Position numbers and translations under genes: made by a program. The notes under the pieces were generated by a model. The model made no database searches. It was given only the letters and a program-made list of their open reading frames with translations, and was not told where the DNA came from. From NCBI GenBank assembly GCA_025210155.1, contig JAOASE010000006.1, positions 1 through 64,000 on the forward strand: a DNA stretch of 64,000 nt. The letters run 5' to 3'. This document shows positions 53,623 to 62,700 of this stretch, one piece after another. Within the stretch, counting starts at the first letter, position 1, and the number at the start of each line of letters is the position of its first letter. This DNA is from Alphaproteobacteria bacterium (GTDB lineage Bacteria; Pseudomonadota; Alphaproteobacteria; Rs-D84; CASDRH01).

Positions 53623-53665
53623 TCTCTTAAAACTTTAACAATTTATTTTATGCTTAAAGCTGCCC

Positions 53666-54028
53666 TTATTTAGAGCTAATAAATCGTTTTGCTTCTTTTG
53701 CTACTGCAGCAAATTCTGCTGAGTTGTTTACTGCTAAGTCAGCTAGAACTTTTCTGTCTAGTTGGATGTTAGCTTTTTTCAAACCACCCATTAATTGAGA
53801 ATATGTAAGGCCATTTTCTCTAGCAGCTGCATTAATTCTTTGAATCCATAGAGATCTGAAGTTAGATTTTTTCTTTTTTCTGTCTCTATATGCATAAGAT
53901 AATGCTTTTTCAACTTTTTGAACTGCAACTCTGAATACTGTAGAATTTCTTCCTTGGTATCCTTTAGCCATGTTCAATATCTTTTTGTGTCTAGCTCTAG
54001 TAGTAACACCTCTTTTAACTCTTGCCAT
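53666..54028 (-). CDS. rplT: Large ribosomal subunit protein L20
   Basis: 120 residues. [86 protein letters not shown]: full L20. Binds 23S rRNA and often represses its own operon. It lies 12 bp after rpmI. Confidence 0.97.
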   Translation of the reverse strand: MARVKRGVTTRARHKKILNMAKGYQGRNSTVFRVAVQKVEKALSYAYRDRKKKKSNFRSLWIQRINAAARENGLTYSQLMGGLKKANIQLDRKVLADLAVNNSAEFAAVAKEAKRFISSK

Positions 54029-54040
54029 TGTCTAATCTCC

Positions 54041-54256
54041 TTATTTTCTGAACTTAGATGCAAATGGCATCCATTTTTTAATAGTAGTTGCATTTTCGTC
54101 ACTAACGATGTGTGATTTAGTTGCAGCTTTATTATGTCTTTTAGTTTTGTTTCTCATAAAGTGATTATGACCAGCAGTTCCGAAACGTTTTAGCTTACCA
54201 GTACCAGTTAGCTTAAATCTTCTTTTACAAGCTGATTTAGTTTTTAATTTAGGCAT
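54041..54256 (-). CDS. rpmI: Large ribosomal subunit protein L35
   Basis: 71 residues. MPKLKTKSACKRRFKLTGTGKLKRFGTAGHNHFMRNKT is L35. Basic throughout. First gene of the rpmI-rplT unit, with a leader of about 150 nt that contains a GGGTTTA/TAAATCCC hairpin near its end, a possible L20 control site. Confidence 0.95.
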   Translation of the reverse strand: MPKLKTKSACKRRFKLTGTGKLKRFGTAGHNHFMRNKTKRHNKAATKSHIVSDENATTIKKWMPFASKFRK

Positions 54257-54411
54257 TTCTGTAATCCTTTTTTATTTTTAATCTTTTATTCAATTAGGGG
54301 ATTTATTAAGGAATTAAACCCTTATAAATACTTAACCCTTTCTCTATAAAAAGATTGATTAATTTAACACTGTAAGGCATACCTTTGAGCCCTATAGCAT
54401 TATTTTCGTTG

Positions 54412-54440
54412 ATTATATTAATAATTATTTGTAAATGCAA
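54412..54440 (-). promoter_or_regulatory. rpmI-rplT promoter
   Basis: Minus strand TTGCAT (54435-54440), 17-nt spacer, TATAAT (54412-54417). Predicted start near 54405, giving a long leader. Confidence 0.7.
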
Positions 54441-54456
54441 GACTTTTTTAAATGCT

Positions 54457-56637
54457 TTAGGCATGAAGCATCATTCTTTTTTTAGGACGTTCTAATTTTG
54501 CATCTGCAGAATTTTCTAACTTTTCTCTTTCTAACACCCAATCAGGCAAGAAAGGAGCTTGAGGCATCTCTTTTTTGGCTACTTGAACTGGATCTTTAAA
54601 CCACAATGGAGATTCTGCTTTTATTGGCTTATCAGGAGCTCCTTGGTAAAGAACTACCTGCTCTCCAAATGGTAAAGACATTAAGTCCATAGCGTCAAAA
54701 ACTTTTTCACTTTGAAGAGATTTTCCAACATCAAGAGAGAAGCCATCAATCTTTTTGTCACCATGCCTAGTATCTCCCTGAACTATTGTCTTATTACCAA
54801 TCATGTCTGCAAATCTTTTGGCCGATTTTTCATTATTTTGAGCTAGTATAATTTTTGCAGCAGTAGTGGACATCACTGTTTCGACAGCATCTCTTCCATA
54901 GTCAGCCTCAATTTGTCCTAAGTCTTGACATATCAATAAATAAGAAACTTTTTGTCCACGACCAACTGCAGGACCATCAATCAACGCACTAAGTTGAGGC
55001 ATTTGAGGGAACTCGTCTAATGCAAATAGCACAGGGCAAGGCCCCACTTCTTCTCCATTGAATGTTGAACTAGGTGGATGAGCAATTAAAAAATTAGACA
55101 TAAGCTCTATGAACATACCTGAAATTTTATTAAGAGCTCTTGCATATTCAACATTAACAGAAAGATAAACTGTTAGTGGTTTGAACTTACCATCTTTAGG
55201 ATCTATCATACCTCTAAGGTCCGCAAAACCAAATGATGTTGAAGATGTTCTTTCTCTAACCGCAGAGTTTTTGAAAATTGCTATACCCATCATTGCGTTA
55301 GAAAGAATTGAACCTCTTTCTTTATCAGGAGTATTTGCTAACTGGTTTAACTCTAATATCGCTCTATTTGAATATTTAAATTTTTTAGCTTCTGCAACCG
55401 CAGTTTCGAAGAAGTCTTTCATTGGATCCGCGAACATAGCAGATTGATCTCCACCTTGCTGTCTCTTTTTAATTATTTCTGCTGCTTTTAGCTGACTTTC
55501 TGTCATCCAGTCTAATAAAATTGGAATAGATGGCTCATTTGTTCTTATCTTTTCAGGAATACCTTCCCAAGTTCCAATAGGAACATAATTTTGATAATCT
55601 AACCTTCCTTCTTCAAGCATTTTCAATGCTCCTCTAGCGAAAGAATCATCTATTTCTATATAATAATCTGATAATACGTCGGCATCTTTTGAATCGAAAG
55701 TTCCCTCTTTTAATCTTTGATAGAAATAGTCTGAAGCTTTAGCTCTTTCAAATTTAGAGAAAAGGAAATGGAATAATCCATTAAGTGCATTTTTACCACC
55801 ATTAGACCAGTGAGGATCTGAGGAAGAACCCTTCTTATCTTGAATAAGAACGTTTGCCATAGATTCTATATACATATCTCTGTCTGGGCCTTGAGGAGGC
55901 ATTAGTTTAGGAGATAGTGCATTCCATGATGGATAATAGATTCCATTTTCAGGGTCATTTTGAGCACCCCAATTTAATGTAAATGTTGGACCCACACTAG
56001 CTCTATAACCAGATGTAGTGAAACAAAGTTCTGGCTTAGGATCATTTACAACTATTGAAACATCATCACAATTAAACAGTGTTGGAATGATAATAGCTGT
56101 TGTTTTACCTGTTCCTGGAGGTGCTGCGGCAAGAACAGAAAGTGTTTCAGGTAACTTCATATACTTACCTTTAAATTTACCAAGTACTGTTATTACACCA
56201 TCGAAGAGACCAAGTTTTTTAATATCACCCTCTGTTGCCTCTCTACCTGTACCTTTTTGATTCAAGTGCTTTTTCTTACCCCAAGGATTGGAGTTTGAAT
56301 AATGAACATTTAGAGCATAATAAAGTGGAATTGGTAATAGAGGCAATAAAGGAGTATTGCTCCAATCTAAAAATACCAAAGAATTTAACCAAGCTAAGAA
56401 TTCTACTGCTACGGATAGACCTCTGGACTTAACGATATTTATATAGAATGTTTTTATTTCTGGAGAGAAAAAAGCACTTATAACATATTCTTCTCTAGCC
56501 CAAGCTGACAAATGAAGAGTAAAGATTATCATCATGTACGCAAGAATATAGACGTATATTCCATACATCATATCGTATACTAAACCTTTATGTCTATCTC
56601 CAGAGACATCGTTTGTAAACCATTTTTCTTTGAACAT
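54457..56637 (-). CDS. TraG/VirD4-type coupling ATPase
   Basis: 726 residues. Two to three N-terminal membrane helices (about 20-110), Walker A AAPPGTGKTTAIIIPTLFN, DPKPELC, and Walker B PVLFALDEFPQMP with DGPAVGRGQKVSYLLICQDLGQIE. Coupling ATPases feed substrates to a type IV secretion channel. No virB gene, relaxase or oriT-like sequence is visible here, so it is isolated from the rest of its machine. Ends AKLERPKKRMMLHA, basic. A terminator divides it from the autotransporter. Confidence 0.88.
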   Translation of the reverse strand: MFKEKWFTNDVSGDRHKGLVYDMMYGIYVYILAYMMIIFTLHLSAWAREEYVISAFFSPEIKTFYINIVKSRGLSVAVEFLAWLNSLVFLDWSNTPLLPLLPIPLYYALNVHYSNSNPWGKKKHLNQKGTGREATEGDIKKLGLFDGVITVLGKFKGKYMKLPETLSVLAAAPPGTGKTTAIIIPTLFNCDDVSIVVNDPKPELCFTTSGYRASVGPTFTLNWGAQNDPENGIYYPSWNALSPKLMPPQGPDRDMYIESMANVLIQDKKGSSSDPHWSNGGKNALNGLFHFLFSKFERAKASDYFYQRLKEGTFDSKDADVLSDYYIEIDDSFARGALKMLEEGRLDYQNYVPIGTWEGIPEKIRTNEPSIPILLDWMTESQLKAAEIIKKRQQGGDQSAMFADPMKDFFETAVAEAKKFKYSNRAILELNQLANTPDKERGSILSNAMMGIAIFKNSAVRERTSSTSFGFADLRGMIDPKDGKFKPLTVYLSVNVEYARALNKISGMFIELMSNFLIAHPPSSTFNGEEVGPCPVLFALDEFPQMPQLSALIDGPAVGRGQKVSYLLICQDLGQIEADYGRDAVETVMSTTAAKIILAQNNEKSAKRFADMIGNKTIVQGDTRHGDKKIDGFSLDVGKSLQSEKVFDAMDLMSLPFGEQVVLYQGAPDKPIKAESPLWFKDPVQVAKKEMPQAPFLPDWVLEREKLENSADAKLERPKKRMMLHA

Positions 56638-56692
56638 AGTTTAAAACTCTCCAATTTATAAGATATATTATAGCAGAAAATTTATATAAAAT

Positions 56693-56716
56693 AAAGGAGG
56701 AATTTCGTCCTCCTTT
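56693..56716 (-). terminator. Terminator of the large autotransporter gene
   Basis: AAAGGAGGA (56693-56701) pairs with TCCTCCTTT (56708-56716); T-rich on the minus strand. Confidence 0.8.
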
Positions 56717-56725
56717 TTATTCAAA

Positions 56726-59700
56726 TTAGTTTAATATTAAAACCTTCAACATTAGACTTGAACCACTTCCTAGATCATCCTTGTCCATTTGATATTGTAA
56801 TTTATAATTCAAGTTATCTTTTATAATATCTGCGCTTATATATGAATTCATTACATCACCAACTCTAGCGTTTCCGTTTAAGGTTAATTCCTGATTTGTG
56901 TTATCTTCTATAAACCTAACATCATACGTATTTGCATCATCACTCGTATTAACACCATATTTAACTCCGAATGTTAAATTAAGTTTATCATATGAAGACC
57001 CATTACCTTGGAAAGATTCAAAGATTGAAAGACCCGCACCAACGATAGTATCTTCATATTTAAGATCTGCAACTTCTAATTCAGCTCCCGTTTCTGAAGT
57101 TTCTGTAAATCCATCAAAACTTGTACTTCTAAGATCTGCAAATATAAATGGATTAACATTTGAGAATGGTAAGCCAGCTTCTAGATATACTTGAGCAGTA
57201 GTTCCTGAAGTTTCCCCTTCAGCCTGCTCTATTCCATTTTCTATGGCAACAGTTCTATCATATGAACCTGAGTGTGTCATATAAGATCCGATCATTTTTA
57301 AATTAGTACTAGGAGTTAGATAAGTATAGTAACCTGAAAAACCTATTGATGTATTTTCTAAGTTGTAACTTTCTGCGTTATTATAGTCGAAAGTTTCTTT
57401 AGTTTCATTTTGTAAAACAGAACCAGCAAGACCATATTTAGAGATTTTAAAGTTTCTGCCCTTTCTTCCGTACGTAGTAAAGTCATAACCCAAAACAGCT
57501 CCTGTTGTATCTATATCATAATCTGCATTATATCCAGCTGAATCAGCATCTAAATCACCGCTGTATGAATTTGATATTGCTGTGAACCAAGGGTTTCCAA
57601 AATTATATAAACCTGATTTTTGATAACTTTTATTTTTCGCTAAGAATGACATTGGCACATTAATTGTTGAATAGATATCTGAATTACTTAAAACCGCATC
57701 TCTAAATATTGAAGAGTTGTTAAATGCTGTTGTTTCAAGGGCATTGTAAATTCTTAAATTTAACATATCATATCTATTAGCTAAATCTTCTTCATCACTA
57801 GCAAATACAACTCCATTTATAACTCCATTCATAGCCTTAGAAGGAGCTTGAGTTGATCTATTATTTTCCAGTCCTTGAATAAAGTTTCCTAATGTTAATT
57901 CATTTTCTGACATGGTTGCAGGAGCAATCATACTATCTGTATCTATCTCCACTCTGTAAGAAAGTTGAGTATTGTCTGCTGTATTTTTCTCTAGCGACAC
58001 CAAGTAATAAGACTCTGTTATATTGTCGGAAATCTCTAAGTTTGTTGTATCTATTGCATTGTTAGAGTTCATTACCAATATATCATCTTTTCTATCTGAT
58101 ACTATAGAACTTTCTAGATTAAGCTGAACTGTAACGCCATTTCCATCTGCTGTAGCTCCGGAATCAGCCTTATCTTCAAATACTATTGTATCTGAATCTA
58201 TTGCTCCTGTTGTGCCATGTTTTGTTTCATCATAATTAATTATAACTTTACCCTCATTATAGAATGTAGTTGTACTAGATATATTTTGAACAGATCCTGT
58301 TTTATCAACAACCATATCTCCTGAGTTACCAAAATCATCATTTAAAGTAAGTGTTCCATCTATATCTAATGAACTATCTTTAGTTGTAGTAGTATTTCCT
58401 CCAACAACATTTAGAGTGTCTCCCTCTGTTATTCTTATATCAGAGTCTATATTTGCTCCTGATGTCGATGTTAATGTTGAAGTTTTTCCTGTATCAAATG
58501 TTAAATTATGTTCAACATCACCACTAGCATCTACCACAACGTTTACAGTATCTGTTTCTGAGGTGAAAATAACATTTGCTTCTTCCCCAACAGTAATATC
58601 TCCAAATGAATTAAGGTCGAAGTTATCTGATCCTAACATTTTTCCATTTAAAATTAAATCTCCACCGGCCATATTTAGATTTCCATTTATTGCAAATTCT
58701 TCATTACTTGTGAAAGTCGCATTTTCTGATATGCTTAGAGTTGCTCCAGCTCCAATTTCAATTGCTTTGTTAGCTTCCACATAACCACTTTCTATATTCC
58801 AAGTAGCCGCTAAAGATGATATGCCTGAAATTTCTGTTGCCGAGGAAGATGTTGAACCTCCATACATGTTTATAGTACCTGCATTGGTAAATGTTCCTGT
58901 GTTATATACACTTCCATGTAAATTCAATTCTGCATTTAAAGCATTAGTAAAATCACCATCATCATTGTTATTAAAATTATTATTTATAGTAAGTATAGAG
59001 TGTGCATTATTATTAAAATCTGAATTATTATTTAATGTGCCAACTATAATTTCTGATTTATTTGCGGCGTCTACTCCCTCATTAACTATATTTCCTTCGT
59101 TATCTAAAGTACCTGAAAAAGTAATTTTATCATGATTTGTTAAATTATTATTATTGATAACTTTTCTTGAAGCAGAGCTAAATAATACATCATAAGAAAT
59201 ATCTCCAGAATTAGTGTTTCCAACAGTAACATCACCATCTAATTCTATATCTCCACTTTGATTTTTAACTTCATAATGAGCTGTTTTATTTGTTGTTGCA
59301 GTCGAGTCAAAATTCCAAGTTCCTTCAAATTTATTAATACCAGAAACCTCTATTCTATCATTTGCAGAAGTTACCTTAGATGTTTCACCAGTAAGAGTTA
59401 CTGTTGCATCATCTCCAGATCCATATTCTTTTGTGAAATTGTTTGCTTCAGTTCCAACATAAATATTTCCTCCAACAAGTAATTCACCGTCATCTTTTAA
59501 TGTAAATGTACCATATCTAAGATCTAAATCTTCTTTAACATACATTCTTCCGTCTTCTTCTATTATGAACGTTGAAGCATTAGATTGTTGTACGAAATCA
59601 CCTAAAATATTTAAATAACTATCAACTCCAGATGAAGATAATGAATCATCAACACCATCACCTAATTCGAAATAAGACGAAGCGTAAGTTCCTTCTATTC

Positions 59701-62700
59701 CATTTATGAATTTGCCAGCTACATGCATAGATCCTTCTTCAATTATATTGTTATTAGAAACTTCTAATTGGATGCCATTTGTATAACCTATTGGAGTTAA
59801 TGTTGTGCCGTCCCAATTATAACCTATTGCCATCATACCATTTTGATCTATAGTAATATTACTCTTAGATTCTACGGAATTTTTAACTATCATAGTACCT
59901 GAATTTACCCAAACTTTGTTTTTACTATTATCCGATGTTGTGCCACCCCATGTAGACGTTCCGTATGTTCCGTTAGATGTTAACTCTCCTCTTAAAGTTA
60001 AATTACCAGTTCCAACATTAAATATACCTACTCCAACATAACCATCTAAAATGTTATCACTATCAAGGTCTTCTCCTACACCAAGATTGCCGTCTTTATC
60101 AGAATCTTCTCCATATTGAGTTGTCTTTCCTATCGTAACTTTAGACCCTTTTTCAACATAGAATTCACTATCATCTTTTGTTGTAAGATTTACGAATCCT
60201 ACAGGGTTATAATCCGGAGTATCATCAACTATAAAATCGAATTCAACATCTGTATTATCACCAACTCTTATAGATCCATTATTTGTAAATGTTTTAGATT
60301 TACTACTTCCTGAAATAGTCCAGTCTACACTTGCATTTTCAAATACAAGGTTTCCATTATTTTCACCGCCATTATTAGCTAGATTTAGATCAAAATAACC
60401 TCTTCCACTTGATTGGCTAGCGCTTCTTGTAAAGTTATAAGTACCATCTCCATCAAAGTTAGGAATACTTGCTATTGTAGTAACTTCATCAGCCGCATCA
60501 GAAGTTCCTCCTATAAAGTTAATTTCTCCATTATTTATGAATTTTTGTTTGTCAGGATTACCAAAACTAAGATTTCCTGAAAGATTTACTAGACCACCTG
60601 AAGCAATAAGAAAAGATCCATCTTCTATAAGCATATCTCCGCCTATGAAAACTTGTCCATCTGATGAAACGATTAGCTCAGATTCGCTTCCATGTTGAGT
60701 GAAATCTCCAGCAACATAAAGGAATGCATCTCCATATTCATCTTCAGCACCACCATCTCCTATGTATAAGTGAGATGATTTATAAGTACTTTCTCCATTA
60801 GAGTCATCTTTAAAATAGTTGTGGAAGTTTCCTGAAACGAAGATACCTCCATTATCAACTCTAACACCACCTTTTTCTATATTTTTAACATTTGTTTCTA
60901 CACCATCAATGATTGTAGAAGTTTTTTCATTATATAGATCATTTGCAAAATATGCATCTTTAGGAGTTCCTGTAAAAGAAATGCTATTGTCCATCAAACC
61001 TTTATATGTATCTTCAGCACTTGTTGGAAGCCCTGAGCTTAATTGACCAACTAATATAACTGAATCGTATTTCATGTTTACTTCTGCAAATGAAGTAAGA
61101 GTTGAATTACTTATTAGTATACCAGCTATTTCTTCTTCTTCGTCAACATCTCCCTTACCTTCAACATCTGTAGTTTTTTCACCACCTAAAGACCCTAGAG
61201 ATATAGATGGATCTTTTATTAAAGATTCCCCCTCTCCTGTATAAGTTGTATCAAAAAGACTTAAGTTTGCATAATCATCTTGATTTGTAACACCGATAAT
61301 TGAAACGAATTGAAGCTTTCCATCTACTAATTGAACATCAATAAGCTCATCAAGAGTTATTTTACCATCAGAATTTAAGTCAAAGCCAGAGTCTGCTAAT
61401 TCTGTTCCATCTATAACACCATTATCGTTAGCATCTGCCTCTGCTAAAATTATATTTTTATAATTAGAATCTGTTGATTCAACTTCTATAGTTGCCATTT
61501 CTGCTTCTATAGCATTAACAACTTGATTTCCGTTTGTATTTCCACTGAAATTTAAATCATCTACAACATATTGAATACCATTATAATTTATACCAAAAGA
61601 ACCATCTGTTATATCTTCCACTTCAGATTTGATAACCCCTCCATCTTCAATAGTTGTTCCAGATTCTATTTGAACTAACCATTCGGCATCAGAGTTAATA
61701 TTATGTTTTTGATTGTCATCACCTGTGTCTCTACCAAAAACACCATAATCACTAGATTCATTTTTAATTAAAGATTCTGATGAACCACTTATAGTATCAA
61801 TTAGTGATATATAATAACCTTCCCCAACTTCAGTAGAGAATTTGATTTTATTATCATTTGTTAATACTGCAGTTACCGCAACATTTTGATCTATGAAGGC
61901 CTGATTTAAAATATCCACAACATCTTGAGAAGTCGATATACCTTGGAAATTTAAATCTTTAACTTGAACTAAGTCTCCATTTACGTTCATACCAAGAACC
62001 CCATCGGAAATACTAGACATACTTGATACGTTGACAGCTTCTTCAGTTACAACATATCCACTTCTTCCTTCTATAGTAGTATATTCTACTTCACCCAAGT
62101 TTATAACTGGAGCCCTATCTTCACCTCCACTTACAACTGTCACCCTAGTTCCGTTTGTAGCTGAAGCTTGATTGAAATCATCGGCATCTGTCTTTTTACC
62201 ATTAATATATAAAACATCATCTGTTGGATTATTATTAAAATTATCTAATGTACCTAGATATAGTCCATTTTCATTTTCAACATTAAGATTACCTGCTATC
62301 TTAACTTCTCCAAGACCTATAACTGTAGTTCCACCATATGCATTAACTGTACCATTATTTTTAATATAAAGGGAGGCGTCATTATCTTTATTTGTAGATG
62401 TAAGATAAATTATATCATCTTTATCAGAACTGTAATCTGCTTGAATATCTGTAGTTAATGGATTATTAATAGGATCTGGATCCGATATATCTACCCCTGT
62501 TTCGTTATTAGCTTTCAAATTATCAGCATTACCTATAAAGATATTTAGTGTACCTGAATCTTTAACTAAAATGTTAGAAGTATTTTCAAAATATCTTTCT
62601 CGTTTATTTGATGGAGCACCTGTTTCTGTATCTACTATTATAGATGTTACAGAATCATTAACTTTGAAATCTATATTGTTATAAAAAGTGTAATCCGAGT

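Noticed and set aside
58416-58784. Plus-strand ORFs opposite the autotransporter
   Set aside because: They are antisense shadows of a low-complexity AT-rich repeat protein, with no ribosome sites or recognisable domains.
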